Shown: piece by piece, positions 7,930 to 16,073 of the stretch | Position numbering within the stretch: position 1 is the first letter of the stretch | Layout of the letters: every line of letters begins with the position of its first letter | Source: Actinomadura parmotrematis | GTDB lineage: Bacteria > Actinomycetota > Actinomycetes > Streptosporangiales > Streptosporangiaceae | NCBI RefSeq assembly: GCF_019458805.1 | Contig: NZ_JAIBOA010000035.1 | Coordinates: forward strand, 1 to 64,000 | Direction: 5' to 3' | DNA: 64,000 nt | Program-made: the position numbers and the translations under genes | The notes under the pieces: generated by a model | Seen by the model: the letters and a program-made list of their open reading frames with translations, nothing else | Database searches by the model: none | Told to the model about the DNA's origin: nothing

Positions 7930-8925
7930 TCAGGGGGTGAGGAACTCGTGCTCGGCGCGCCAGGACAGGCGCACCCGCTCGTCGCGCAGCCGCATGACGT
8001 CCATGGAGGAGGTCTGCAGGTTCTGCTGGAGGGCGACCGCGCGCCCGCCGCCGTCCAGGTCGACGACGAAGCGCGTGTGCGGCCCGGCGTAGACCACCTC
8101 GGCGACGGTGCCGGTCGCCGACCGGTCCGCCTCGCCCGCCCCGCCGGCGTCCAGGAGGTCGAGCCGGATCTTCTCGGGGCGGACGTGGACGTCGCCGATG
8201 CGGTTGGAGGTGCCGACGAACGCGGCCACGAACGCCGTCGCGGGCCGCTCGTAGACCTCGGCGGGGGTGCCGACCTGCTCGACGCGGCCCCGGTTGAAGA
8301 CCGCGACGCGGTCGGACATGGTCAGCGCCTCCTCCTGGTCGTGGGTGACGAACAGGAAGGTGATGCCGGCGCGCCGCTGGATCTCCTTGAGCTCCACCTG
8401 CATCTCCTCGCGGAGCTTCAGGTCCAGCGCGCCGAGCGGCTCGTCGAGCAGCAGCACCCGCGGCTCGTTGACGAGCGCGCGGGCGAGGGCGACGCGCTGG
8501 CGCTGCCCGCCCGACAGCTGGGCGGGGCGCCGGTCGTCGAACCCCTCCAGGCGCACCGACCGGAGCGCCTCGCGGGCCCGCTCCCGCCGCCGCGCCTTCG
8601 CGACCTTGCGCACCCGCAGCCCGTACTCGACGTTCTGCAGGATCGTCAGGTGGGGGAACAGCGCGTAGTCCTGGAAGACGGTGTTGACGTCGCGGTCGAA
8701 GGGGGCGAGGGCCGTGACGTCGCGGCCGGCCAGCTCGACGCGGCCCCCGGTGGGGCGCTCGAAACCCGCGATCATGCGCAGCACGGTCGTCTTGCCCGAC
8801 CCCGAGGGCCCGAGCATCGAGAAGAACTCGCCGTCGCGGATCTCCAGGTCGACCCCGGCGACCGCGTCCACGGCCCCGAAGCTCTTGCGTACGCCGCTCA
8901 GCCGAACGGCCGTCTGGTCAGCCAT
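7930..8925 (-). CDS. ABC transporter ATP-binding protein, YdcT/PotA-like
   Basis: 331 residues. Walker A GPSGSGKTT (39-47), Q-loop FQDYALFPHLTILQNV, signature LSGGQRQRVALARAL, Walker B VLLLDEPLGALD, switch His in FVTHDQEEAL. The C-terminal TOBE-like domain (VHVRPEKIRLDLL...TRFVVDLDGG) is characteristic of polyamine/iron/spermidine importers. First gene of the operon, 30 bp ahead of the binding protein. It faces the GntR gene across an 86-bp promoter region with a palindrome at 8960-8972. Confidence 0.92.
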   Translation of the reverse strand: MADQTAVRLSGVRKSFGAVDAVAGVDLEIRDGEFFSMLGPSGSGKTTVLRMIAGFERPTGGRVELAGRDVTALAPFDRDVNTVFQDYALFPHLTILQNVEYGLRVRKVAKARRRERAREALRSVRLEGFDDRRPAQLSGGQRQRVALARALVNEPRVLLLDEPLGALDLKLREEMQVELKEIQRRAGITFLFVTHDQEEALTMSDRVAVFNRGRVEQVGTPAEVYERPATAFVAAFVGTSNRIGDVHVRPEKIRLDLLDAGGAGEADRSATGTVAEVVYAGPHTRFVVDLDGGGRAVALQQNLQTSSMDVMRLRDERVRLSWRAEHEFLTP

Positions 8926-8959
8926 GCACGGAAAAATATGGACTCATATGTTTAAGTTC

Positions 8960-8972
8960 AAGACACGGTCTT
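8960..8972. promoter_or_regulatory. candidate GntR operator in a divergent promoter
   Basis: AAGACACGGTCTT is an inverted repeat (AAGAC-ACG-GTCTT) in an AT-rich stretch (8930-8980) between the polyamine-type ABC operon and the GntR gene. Its size and spacing suit a FadR-type dimer. Confidence 0.45.
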
Positions 8973-9011
8973 ATAACGTGGGTCCTCGCGGAACCGGGTG
9001 AAGGGGGCGGC

Positions 9012-9728
9012 ATGGGGCTGGACGACCCTCGGCTCGCCGTCTTCTCGCCCGTGGACAGCACCGCCCGCGTCGACGTCGTGGTCCGGCGGCTCGCCGACGC
9101 GATCGCGCTGGAGCTGCTCGCCGACGGCGAGCAGCTGCCGAGCGAGCTGGAGCTCGCCGCGCGGCTCGGCGTCTCGACGGTGACGCTGCGCGAGGCCCTG
9201 GTCAGCCTGCGCCACCTCGGCCTGGTGGAGACCCGCCGCGGACGCGGGGGCGGCTCGTTCGTGCGGACGCCGAAGCCCGCCGACGCCGGCGCCCTCCCGC
9301 CGGGCCTGTCGCCGCAGGAGCTGCGCGACTTCGGCGACCACTACGCCGCGATCTCCGGCGCGGCCGCCCGCCTCGCCGCCGAGCGCTCGCTCGCCGCCGA
9401 GCTCGCCCCGCTCCGCCGCACGGTGAAGGAGATGGACGCCGCCGGCGGCGCCGCCGAGCTGCGCCGCCTGGACGGCCGGTTCCACATCGAGGTGGCGGCG
9501 GCGTCCCAGTCGGCGCGCCTCACCCGCGAGGAGATCGCGCTCCAGGCCGACGCCGGGCTGCTGCTCTGGCTGCCCTACGGGCCCGCCGACGGCGCGGCCG
9601 TCGCCCGCCGGCACCGTGAGATCTTCGCCGCCATCGCTTCCGGAGACGGCGAGGCAGCCCGTACCCTGGCCGAACGCCACATCCTGGAGGCGGTGGAGCG
9701 GATGGTCGAGCTCCGGCTCCGGGACTGA
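9012..9728 (+). CDS. FadR-subfamily GntR transcriptional regulator
   Basis: 238 residues. Winged helix at about 20-85 (VDVVVRRLADAIALELLADGEQLPSELELAARLGVSTVTLREALVSLRHLGLVETRRGRGGGSFV), then an all-helical FCD-type ligand domain with metal-site His residues (DGRFHIEVAAA, RHREIFAAI, ERHILEAV). ATG 9012 has AAGGGGG ahead. Divergent from the polyamine-type importer and 20 bp ahead of the Cache-domain gene, so probably the repressor of the transporter, responding to a small metabolite. Confidence 0.88.
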   Translation: MGLDDPRLAVFSPVDSTARVDVVVRRLADAIALELLADGEQLPSELELAARLGVSTVTLREALVSLRHLGLVETRRGRGGGSFVRTPKPADAGALPPGLSPQELRDFGDHYAAISGAAARLAAERSLAAELAPLRRTVKEMDAAGGAAELRRLDGRFHIEVAAASQSARLTREEIALQADAGLLLWLPYGPADGAAVARRHREIFAAIASGDGEAARTLAERHILEAVERMVELRLRD

Positions 9729-9748
9729 ACCCCCCTCGGGCTGGACCC

Positions 9749-10405
9749 ATGACCGTCATCGACCGCGTGACCGGCCTCGCCGACCGCGTCTTCGTCACCC
9801 TGGCCGACGTGCGCGACGCCACCGCCGCGCTCGCCGAGAGCCGCGACCTGCGCTCCGCCGACCTGGCCCGGCTGCGGCCGCTGCTGTTCGGCGGCCTCGG
9901 GCCGCTCATCGTCGGCCTCGGCTTCATCGCCCTGCCGGGCCTGCTGCCCGACGCCCCCTGGTACCTGGAGTGGTGGCAGCACGACCCCGACGGCCCGCCG
10001 ACGCAGCTCGCCGTCGACCTCGACCCGGCCGGGCCCGCCTTCTACGACTACACCCAGTGGGACTGGTTCGCCCAACCTCGGGCCGGGGTGGGGCGCGCCA
10101 TCTGCGGCCCCTACGTCGACTACCTGTGCACCGACGAGTACAGCCTCACGTTCTCGATGCCGGTGCTGGCGGGCGGGGCGTTCATCGGGGTGGCGGCGGC
10201 CGACGTGTTCGTCAGCTCCTTCGAGCGCCACCTGCTGCCCGCGTTGAAGACCGCGCCCGCGCCCACGTTCGTCACCAACGCCGCCGGCCGCGTCATCGCC
10301 TCCAACACCGTGCGGTGGACGAGCGGCTCGGTGTTCCGCGGCGCGCCCGGCCTCACCGCGAGCCCCGTCGGCGCCACCGGCCTCGCCCTCGTCACGTCGG
10401 GCTGA
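9749..10405 (+). CDS. Cache-domain (PDC-fold) protein without membrane anchor
   Basis: 218 residues. It resembles the extracytoplasmic dCache/PDC sensing domain of chemoreceptors and kinases: DYTQWDWFAQPRAGVGRAICGPYVDYLCTDEYSLTFSMPVL and GGAFIGVAAADVFVSSFE, with the W-x-W-F, GPYVD and terminal D that form the usual ligand pocket. There is no clear signal peptide or transmembrane anchor, only a hydrophobic patch (PLIVGLGFIALPGLLP), so it looks like a free-standing sensor. It is 20 bp behind the GntR gene and presumably co-transcribed. A link to polyamine sensing is inferred from this context and from known amine-binding dCache domains. Confidence 0.7.
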   Translation: MTVIDRVTGLADRVFVTLADVRDATAALAESRDLRSADLARLRPLLFGGLGPLIVGLGFIALPGLLPDAPWYLEWWQHDPDGPPTQLAVDLDPAGPAFYDYTQWDWFAQPRAGVGRAICGPYVDYLCTDEYSLTFSMPVLAGGAFIGVAAADVFVSSFERHLLPALKTAPAPTFVTNAAGRVIASNTVRWTSGSVFRGAPGLTASPVGATGLALVTSG

Positions 10406-10414
10406 GGCGCGCGG

Positions 10415-11161
10415 TCAGGGCCGGCCGAGGGTGCGGGACAGGGCCAGCGCGGCGGTGTGGACGGCGGGGGAGACCTGGTCGAGGCGCATCCGGCCGCTCC
10501 GGCCCGAGACCGACAGGGCGCCGAGCACCTCGCCGCCGGCGCCGAGGACGGGGCTCGCCGCGCAGACGATGCCGAGGCCCGACTCCTCCTGGTCGTAGGC
10601 GACGCCCGCGCGCCGGACGGCGGCGAGCGTCCGCAGCAGCAGGCCGGGCGCGACGGTGCTGCGCTCGCTGAGGCGGGGCAGGCCGCCGTCCAGGACGGCG
10701 CGCACCGTCTCGGGCGGGCAGAACGCCAGCATCGCCTTGCCGACGCCGGTCGCGTGCGCGGGCAGCCGCCCGCCGACCCGCGACGGCAGCGGCGGACCGC
10801 CCGGGGCGGCCAGGATGTCGACGTAGACGACCTCGGCGCCGTCCAGGATCGCCAGGTGGACGGTCTGCCCGGTGGCCGCGCGCAGGTCCTGCATGTAGGG
10901 GCGGGCGGCGTCGCGGAGGACGCGCTGGCGCGGCACGCGCTGCCCGATCTCGAACAGCCGCATCCCCAGCCGGACGTGCGCGGCGTGCCGTTCGAGGAGG
11001 CCCTCCTCCACCAGCGCCAGCACGATGCGGTGCACGGTCGACTTCGGCAGGCCGGTGCGGCGGGCCAGCTCGGCGGCGCCGACGGCGTCCTCCTCGCCCC
11101 GGAACGCGCCGAGCACGGCGACCACCCGGTGCAGGTAGGTGTCGTCGGTCGGGGCGGCCAT
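10415..11161 (-). CDS. IclR-family transcriptional regulator
   Basis: 248 residues. N-terminal winged helix (VVAVLGAFRGEEDAVGAAELARRTGLPKSTVHRIVLALVEEGLLER) and the IclR effector domain (YMQDLRAATGQTVHLAILDGAEVVYVDIL, LPAHATGVGKAMLAF, GVAYDQEESGLGIVCAASPVL). ATG 11161 (MAAPTDD) is preferred; a GTG at 11203 would extend into the promoter. Divergent from the hydratase-dehydrogenase-aldolase operon, which it most likely controls through the inverted repeats at 11163-11213. Confidence 0.88.
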   Translation of the reverse strand: MAAPTDDTYLHRVVAVLGAFRGEEDAVGAAELARRTGLPKSTVHRIVLALVEEGLLERHAAHVRLGMRLFEIGQRVPRQRVLRDAARPYMQDLRAATGQTVHLAILDGAEVVYVDILAAPGGPPLPSRVGGRLPAHATGVGKAMLAFCPPETVRAVLDGGLPRLSERSTVAPGLLLRTLAAVRRAGVAYDQEESGLGIVCAASPVLGAGGEVLGALSVSGRSGRMRLDQVSPAVHTAALALSRTLGRP

Positions 11162-11162
11162 A

Positions 11163-11179
11163 CCGCCAGCATAAGGCGG
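11163..11179. promoter_or_regulatory. inverted repeat at the IclR start
   Basis: CCGCC-agcataa-GGCGG, 5-bp arms and a 7-base spacer, directly upstream of the IclR start codon. The spacing equals that of the stronger repeat at 11191-11213, which suggests an autoregulatory second site. Confidence 0.3.
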
Positions 11180-11190
11180 CTTTTCCGGAT

Positions 11191-11213
11191 CGCGTCCCGT
11201 CACGTGGGACGCG
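11191..11213. promoter_or_regulatory. candidate IclR operator
   Basis: CGCGTCCC-GTCACGT-GGGACGCG: perfect 8-bp arms with a 7-base spacer in the divergent region between iclR (start 11161) and the hydratase gene (start 11276). Confidence 0.5.
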
Positions 11214-11275
11214 GTGCTCGCCGCGCCCGGCGGTCCGGGCGCAGGATCGCAGGGCGGTCATGAGAAAGGACGACC

Positions 11276-12070
11276 ATGGACCCTGCCATCGTGGAGAAGG
11301 CGGCCGCCGGGCTGCTGGGGGCGTACGCCTCCCGCACCCCGGTCCGGCCGCCGAGTGAAGAGGCCCCGGGCCTGACGCTCGCGGACGCCTACGCGGTCCA
11401 GCTCGCCCAGGTGGCGCGCTGGACGGCGGACGGCGCGCGGATCAAGGGCCACAAGGTCGGCCTGACGTCCGCGGCGATGCAGCGCCAGCTCGGGGTGGAC
11501 CAGCCCGACTACGGGCACCTGCTGGACACCATGTTCCACGCCGACTCCGCGCCGATCGACGCCGGCCGCTTCCTGCAGCCGCGCATCGAGCCGGAGATCG
11601 CGTTCGTGCTCGGCCGCCCGCTCGCCGGACCCGGCGTGACGGCGGCCGACGCGGCGGCGGCGGTGGACTTCGTGCTGCCCGCCCTGGAGATCATCGACTC
11701 GCGGGTCGCGGACTGGCGGATCACCCTCGCCGACACCGTCGCCGACAACGCCTCCAGCGGCGGCGTCGTCCTCGGCACCACGCCGGTCCGCCCCGACGGG
11801 CTCGACCTCGCGCTCACCGGCTGCCTCCTGCACCGCGACGGCGTCCTGATCGACACCGGCGCGGGCGGCGCGGTGCTCGGCGCGCCGCTGAACGCGCTCG
11901 TCTGGCTCGCCAACGCCCTCGGCGAGCTCGGCGTCACGCTGGAGGCCGGGCACGTGGTGCTGCCCGGATCGGTCACCGCCGCCGTGCCGGTGACCCCCGG
12001 CAGCACGTTCACCGCGACGTTCGCCGGCATCGGCGCCGTCACCGCCCGCTTCGCCGGGGAGGACGCGTGA
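11276..12070 (+). CDS. 2-keto-4-pentenoate hydratase (MhpD/HsaE family)
   Basis: 264 residues of the fumarylacetoacetate-hydrolase-related hydratase fold. Landmarks: IKGHKVGLTSAAMQRQLGVDQPDYGHLLDTMF, PRIEPEIAFVLGRPL, ALEIIDSRVADWRITLADTVADNASSGGVVLG, PVTPGSTFTATFAGIGAV. It adds water to 2-hydroxypenta-2,4-dienoate-type products of meta-cleavage, giving 4-hydroxy-2-oxo acids. First gene of a three-gene operon (4-base overlaps throughout), RBS GAAAGGACG before ATG 11276. The order hydratase-dehydrogenase-aldolase fits both mhpDFE (aromatics) and hsaEGF (steroid rings A/B). Confidence 0.88.
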   Translation: MDPAIVEKAAAGLLGAYASRTPVRPPSEEAPGLTLADAYAVQLAQVARWTADGARIKGHKVGLTSAAMQRQLGVDQPDYGHLLDTMFHADSAPIDAGRFLQPRIEPEIAFVLGRPLAGPGVTAADAAAAVDFVLPALEIIDSRVADWRITLADTVADNASSGGVVLGTTPVRPDGLDLALTGCLLHRDGVLIDTGAGGAVLGAPLNALVWLANALGELGVTLEAGHVVLPGSVTAAVPVTPGSTFTATFAGIGAVTARFAGEDA

Positions 12071-12966
12071 GCAGGCTGACCGCCGCGATCGTCGGCCCCG
12101 GCAACATCGGCACCGACCTGCTGGTGAAGCTGCTGCGCAGCGACGCGATCGACGTGCACTCGATGGTCGGCGTCGATCCCGAATCGGAGGGCCTCGCCCG
12201 CGCCCGCGCGCTCGGCGTGCGGGCGTCCGCCGGGGGCGTGGACTGGCTGCTCGCCCAGGACGACCCGCCCGACCTGGTCTTCGAGGCGACCTCCGCCAAG
12301 GCCCACCTCGCCAACGCCCCGCGCTACGCCGAGGCGGGCGTGCAGGCCATCGACCTCACCCCGGCGGCGATCGGGCCGTTCGTCTGCCCGCCGGTCAACC
12401 TGGACACCCTCGCCGGCGCCGCCAACCTCAACATGATCACCTGCGGCGGGCAGGCCACCATCCCGATCGTGCACGCGGTCGCGCGGGTCGCGCCGGTCGA
12501 GTACGCCGAGATCGTCGCGTCCATCGCCTCGCGCTCGGCGGGCCCCGGCACCCGCGCCAACATCGACGAGTTCACCGAGACGACCGCCCGCGCGATCGAG
12601 GAGGTCGGCGGCGCCGGCCGCGGCAAGGCGATCATCATCCTCAACCCGGTGGACCCGCCGATGATCATGCGGGACACGGTGTTCTGCGCGATCCCCGCCG
12701 ACGCCGACACCGGCGCGATCACCGCGTCCGTGCACGCCATGGTGGAGCGCGTCGCCGCCTACGTCCCCGGCTACGCGCTGCGCGCCGAGCCGCAGTTCGA
12801 CCCGCCCCGCGAGGGCTGGAACGGCCGCGCCCGCGTCGCGGTGTTCCTGGAGGTCCGCGGCAACGGCGACCACCTCCCGCCCTGGGCGGGCAACCTCGAC
12901 ATCATGACCGCGGCCGCCGCCTCCGTCGGCGAGCGGCTCGCCCTCGGCAAGGAGGCGATCGCGTGA
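12067..12966 (+). CDS. acetaldehyde dehydrogenase (acylating), MhpF/HsaG family
   Basis: 299 residues. NAD-binding motif AIVGPGNIGTDLL near the start, catalytic Cys126 in NMITCGGQATIPIVHAVA, then NIDEFTETTARAIEEVGGAGRGKAIIILNP. Converts acetaldehyde or propionaldehyde, NAD+ and CoA to the acyl-CoA. It normally forms a channelling complex with the aldolase encoded next. GTG 12067 overlaps the hydratase stop (GTGA). Confidence 0.93.
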   Translation: MSRLTAAIVGPGNIGTDLLVKLLRSDAIDVHSMVGVDPESEGLARARALGVRASAGGVDWLLAQDDPPDLVFEATSAKAHLANAPRYAEAGVQAIDLTPAAIGPFVCPPVNLDTLAGAANLNMITCGGQATIPIVHAVARVAPVEYAEIVASIASRSAGPGTRANIDEFTETTARAIEEVGGAGRGKAIIILNPVDPPMIMRDTVFCAIPADADTGAITASVHAMVERVAAYVPGYALRAEPQFDPPREGWNGRARVAVFLEVRGNGDHLPPWAGNLDIMTAAAASVGERLALGKEAIA

Positions 12967-13994
12967 GCGCGCCCGTCCGGATCACCGACTCCACGCTGCG
13001 CGACGGCAGCCACGCCATGGCCCACCGGTTCACCGAGGGCCAGGTCCGCGGCGTCGTGCACGCCCTGGACTCCGCCGGCGTCGAGGTCATCGAGGTCGCG
13101 CACGGCGACGGCCTCGGCGGCTCCTCGTTCAACTACGGCTTCTCGCTCGAAGACGAGATCGAGCTCATCGGCGCCGCCGTCGACGAGGCGGCCCGCGCGA
13201 AGATCGCGGTGCTGCTGCTGCCCGGCCTCGGCACCGTGGAGGACCTGCGGCACGCCCGCGGCGCCGGCGCGTCCGTCGCCCGCATCGCCACCCACTGCAC
13301 CGAGGCCGACGTGTCGGCGCAGCACTTCGCGGCCGCCCGCGAGCTCGGCATGGAGACCGTCGGGTTCCTCATGCTGTCGCACCGCATCGGCCCCGCCGAG
13401 CTGGCCGCACAGGCGCGGATCATGGCGGACGCGGGCGCGCAGTGCGTCTACGTCGTCGACTCGGCGGGCGCGATGGTCCTCGGCGACGCCCAGGCCCGCG
13501 TGTCCGCGCTCGTCGCCGAGCTCGGCGACGACGCGCAGGTGGGGTTCCACGGCCACCAGAACCTCTCGCTCGGCGTCGCCAACTCGGTGCTGGCCTACCA
13601 GAACGGCGCCACCCAGATCGACGGGGCGCTCTGCGCCCTCGGCGCGGGCGCCGGCAACGCGCCGACCGAGATCGTCGCCGCGACGTTCGAGCGGATGGGC
13701 ATCGCCACCGGCGTCGACGTGCAGGGCGTGATGGCGGCCGCGCAGGACGTCGTGCAGCCGTTCCTGCCGCGGCTGCCGTTCGCCGACCGGTCGGCGATCA
13801 CGCAGGGGTACGCCGGGGTCTACTCCAGCTTCCTGCTGCACGCCGAGCGCGCCGCCGAGCGCTACGGCGTGCCCGCCCACGCCATCCTGCAGCGGGTCGG
13901 GGAGGCCGGCTACGTCGGCGGCCAGGAGGACATGATCATCGACGTGGCGCTGCAGCTCGCTCGCGAGCGCGACGGCGCGCCCGCCGGCGGCTAG
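12963..13994 (+). CDS. 4-hydroxy-2-oxovalerate aldolase (MhpE/HsaF family)
   Basis: 343 residues, TIM-barrel HMGL-like aldolase: RITDSTLRDGSHAMAHRF (RDGxH), THCTEADV, VVDSAGAMVLGD, and the metal ligands in VGFHGHQNLSLGVANS. The C-terminal DmpG-type domain (YSSFLLHAERAAERYGVPA, VGGQEDMIIDVAL) binds the partner dehydrogenase. Cleaves the 4-hydroxy-2-oxoacid to pyruvate and an aldehyde. GTG 12963 overlaps the previous stop by four bases. Its TAG shares the palindrome CTAG (13991-13994) with the stop of the convergent glutaminase. Confidence 0.93.
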   Translation: MSAPVRITDSTLRDGSHAMAHRFTEGQVRGVVHALDSAGVEVIEVAHGDGLGGSSFNYGFSLEDEIELIGAAVDEAARAKIAVLLLPGLGTVEDLRHARGAGASVARIATHCTEADVSAQHFAAARELGMETVGFLMLSHRIGPAELAAQARIMADAGAQCVYVVDSAGAMVLGDAQARVSALVAELGDDAQVGFHGHQNLSLGVANSVLAYQNGATQIDGALCALGAGAGNAPTEIVAATFERMGIATGVDVQGVMAAAQDVVQPFLPRLPFADRSAITQGYAGVYSSFLLHAERAAERYGVPAHAILQRVGEAGYVGGQEDMIIDVALQLARERDGAPAGG

Positions 13995-14992
13995 CCCGCG
14001 GCGGCGTGGACGCGGGAGGCGAAGAGGTTGAGGCCGAGCGTCCGGGACAGGTGGGCGACGGCGTGCCGGCCGCGCACGCTGTTGCCCGCCGCGTCCAGCC
14101 GCGGCGCGAACGTGCCGATCGCGCCCTTGCCGGGCGCGACGGCGACGATGCCGCCCGACACCCCCGACTTCGCCGGCAGGCCGATCTCGAACAGCCACTC
14201 GCCCGACCGCTGGTACATGCCGTTGGCGGCGAGCACCGCCAGGGTGTCGCGGCAGACCTCCGGCGACACCACCCGCCGCCCGGTGACGGGGTTGGTGCCG
14301 CCGTCGGCGAGCGTCGCGCCCATCACCGCGAGGTCGCGGGCGCTCACCAGCAGCGCGCACTGGCGGGTGTAGAGGTCCACCGCGGCCGGCGGGTCGGCGT
14401 CCAGCCGCCCGTGGCTCTGCAGGAGGCGGGCGATCGCCTGGTTGCGCCGGTTGGTCGCGGCCTCGGAGTCGTAGACCTCCTCGTCGAGGGCCAGCGGGCG
14501 GCCCGCGAACGCCGACAGCCCGGCGCGGATCGCCTCCCAGCGCCCCGCCGGGCCGCTCCCCGGGACGAGCGCCGTGGTGGCGATCGCGCCCGCGTTCACC
14601 ATCGGGTTCATCGGGCTGCCGCCGTTCAGCTCGATCGCGATGACCGAGTCGAACGCCAGGCCGGTGTTGTCGACGCCGACGCGCTCGGCCACGGCGCGGT
14701 GCCCGAGCGCCTCGCACACCAGCGCGTACACGAACGCCTTGGACACCGACTGGATCGTGAACGGGACGGCGGCGTCCCCGGCGGCGTGCACCCGGCCGTC
14801 GACCCCGGCGACGCTCACGCCGAACAGCTCGGGGTCGGCCCCGGCGAGCGCCGGGATGTACCCGGCGACGGTGCCGCCCGTGGCGGCCTTCGCACGCTCG
14901 TAGGCGTCCAGGACGAGGGCGCCGACGCGCTCCCGGCCGGGCAGCGAGCCGGTCGACACCGCCTGCTCGACCTCGGCGTCCTGCGGATCCAT
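13991..14992 (-). CDS. glsA: glutaminase (serine-dependent, GlsA family)
   Basis: 333 residues of the beta-lactamase-like glutaminase family: FTIQSVSKAFVYALVCEALG with the catalytic SxxK (SVSK), then ELNGGSPMNPMVNAGAIATT, SEAATNRRNQAIARLL, VDLYTRQCALLVSARDLAVMGATLADGG and AKSGVSGGIVAVAPGKGAIGTFAPRLD. Hydrolyses glutamine to glutamate and ammonia in the cytosol. ATG 14992. A minus-strand promoter (15031-15060) lies just upstream. The stop TAG overlaps the aldolase stop on the other strand. Confidence 0.93.
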   Translation of the reverse strand: MDPQDAEVEQAVSTGSLPGRERVGALVLDAYERAKAATGGTVAGYIPALAGADPELFGVSVAGVDGRVHAAGDAAVPFTIQSVSKAFVYALVCEALGHRAVAERVGVDNTGLAFDSVIAIELNGGSPMNPMVNAGAIATTALVPGSGPAGRWEAIRAGLSAFAGRPLALDEEVYDSEAATNRRNQAIARLLQSHGRLDADPPAAVDLYTRQCALLVSARDLAVMGATLADGGTNPVTGRRVVSPEVCRDTLAVLAANGMYQRSGEWLFEIGLPAKSGVSGGIVAVAPGKGAIGTFAPRLDAAGNSVRGRHAVAHLSRTLGLNLFASRVHAAAG

Positions 14993-15030
14993 GAACCCCC
15001 GCCACGAAGAGCGACCGAACGATTCCGATC

Positions 15031-15060
15031 AGTATAGGGAGTCCGGTCGCGGCGGCGTCA
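15031..15060 (-). promoter_or_regulatory. sigma70-like promoter of the glutaminase
   Basis: On the minus strand TGACGC (15060-15055) and TATACT (15036-15031) are 18 bases apart, 39 bases ahead of the glutaminase ATG. The -35 overlaps the stop codon of the upstream metallopeptidase gene. Confidence 0.5.
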
Positions 15061-15990
15061 GGGGCCGGTGCCGTGCGCCTTCGCCAGCAGCTCGACGAGG
15101 TCGATCAGCGCCTCGCCCGTCCAGACGATCGAGCTGGCGGCCAGCAGCGCCGGCACGGCCGCGAGCCAGGCGAGGCGCCCGGCGGGCGGCGGCGCGAGCA
15201 GCTCGCCCACCCGGCGCGGGACGGCGCCGGGGCGGACGGCGCGCGCGAAGGAGACGGCGGACGGCGCGGGCGGCGCGGGCCGCCCGGCGGCGGCGAGCGC
15301 GGCGGCGCCGATGGCCTTCGCGACCGTCCGCCGGTCGCCGACGGCGCGGGCGGCCTGCTCGTCGGCGGCCCGCTCGATCAGGTAGGACACCCGGGGCGCC
15401 ACCCAGCGGAGCGCCGGATGCAGCGCCCCCGCCAGCTCGGCCAGCAGGATCAGCCGCGGATGCCCGGCGTCCAGGTGCGCCCGCTCGTGCGCGACCAGCG
15501 CCTCGAACTGCCGGTCGTCCAGCGCCGCGCGCATCGCGGTGGTGACGACGATCCGCCCCGGGCGGCCGGGGACGGCGAACGCGTCCACCGCCTCGTCGTC
15601 GACCAGGACGATCGCCCGGTCGGCCGGGAGCCCGGCGAACCGCCGGGCGACCGAGCGCCCGCGCCGGTGCCGGCGCCGCACCCGCGCCGCCGCGACGAGT
15701 CCGGCGGCGAGCAGCGCCGCCGACAGCCAGGTGACCCAGGGGACGTGCGCGGTGTCGTCCGCCACCGTCCGGGAGGACTCCCCGAACCGGGCGGCGACGG
15801 CCGGGACCTCCGCCGCGGCCGCCACGGTGAACGCCGCGAGGACGGCGACGGCGGCGAGGGCGGTGGCGAAGGCGGACCAGGCGAGCGCGGCGGCGCCCGT
15901 CGCGGGGGCGAGGCGGCGCGCCGGCAGCGCGGCGGTGCCCACCAGCAGAACCGGCACGACCAGCACGGACCAGACGAAATGATCGAACAC
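15058..15990 (-). CDS. M56/BlaR1-like membrane metallopeptidase
   Basis: 310 residues. Hydrophobic spans at about 5-25, 32-58, 85-102 and 278-296 surround a cytosolic zinc-protease domain with HExxH at 168-172 (VAHERAHLDAGHP) and a downstream Glu/Asp-rich helix (IERAADEQAARAVGD). No penicillin-binding sensor domain follows, so it is a short BlaR1/MecR1-type protease. GTG 15990 has AGGA 6 bases upstream. Divergent from a BlaI-type repressor, the usual partner, whose cleavage would derepress both genes. Confidence 0.85.
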   Translation of the reverse strand: MFDHFVWSVLVVPVLLVGTAALPARRLAPATGAAALAWSAFATALAAVAVLAAFTVAAAAEVPAVAARFGESSRTVADDTAHVPWVTWLSAALLAAGLVAAARVRRRHRRGRSVARRFAGLPADRAIVLVDDEAVDAFAVPGRPGRIVVTTAMRAALDDRQFEALVAHERAHLDAGHPRLILLAELAGALHPALRWVAPRVSYLIERAADEQAARAVGDRRTVAKAIGAAALAAAGRPAPPAPSAVSFARAVRPGAVPRRVGELLAPPPAGRLAWLAAVPALLAASSIVWTGEALIDLVELLAKAHGTGP

Positions 15991-16073
15991 GCTGTTTCCT
16001 GACGCGAAGGGACGTACCAGTGTCGCATCCTCCGTGGCCTCGGTGGCCCCCGCCCGCTGGCTAGAGTTCGGGG

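Noticed and set aside
11276..13994. Definite naming as hsaEGF
   Set aside because: The same gene order occurs in mhpDFE/bph-type operons, and no hsaC/hsaD-like neighbour is in the window, so symbols were left empty.
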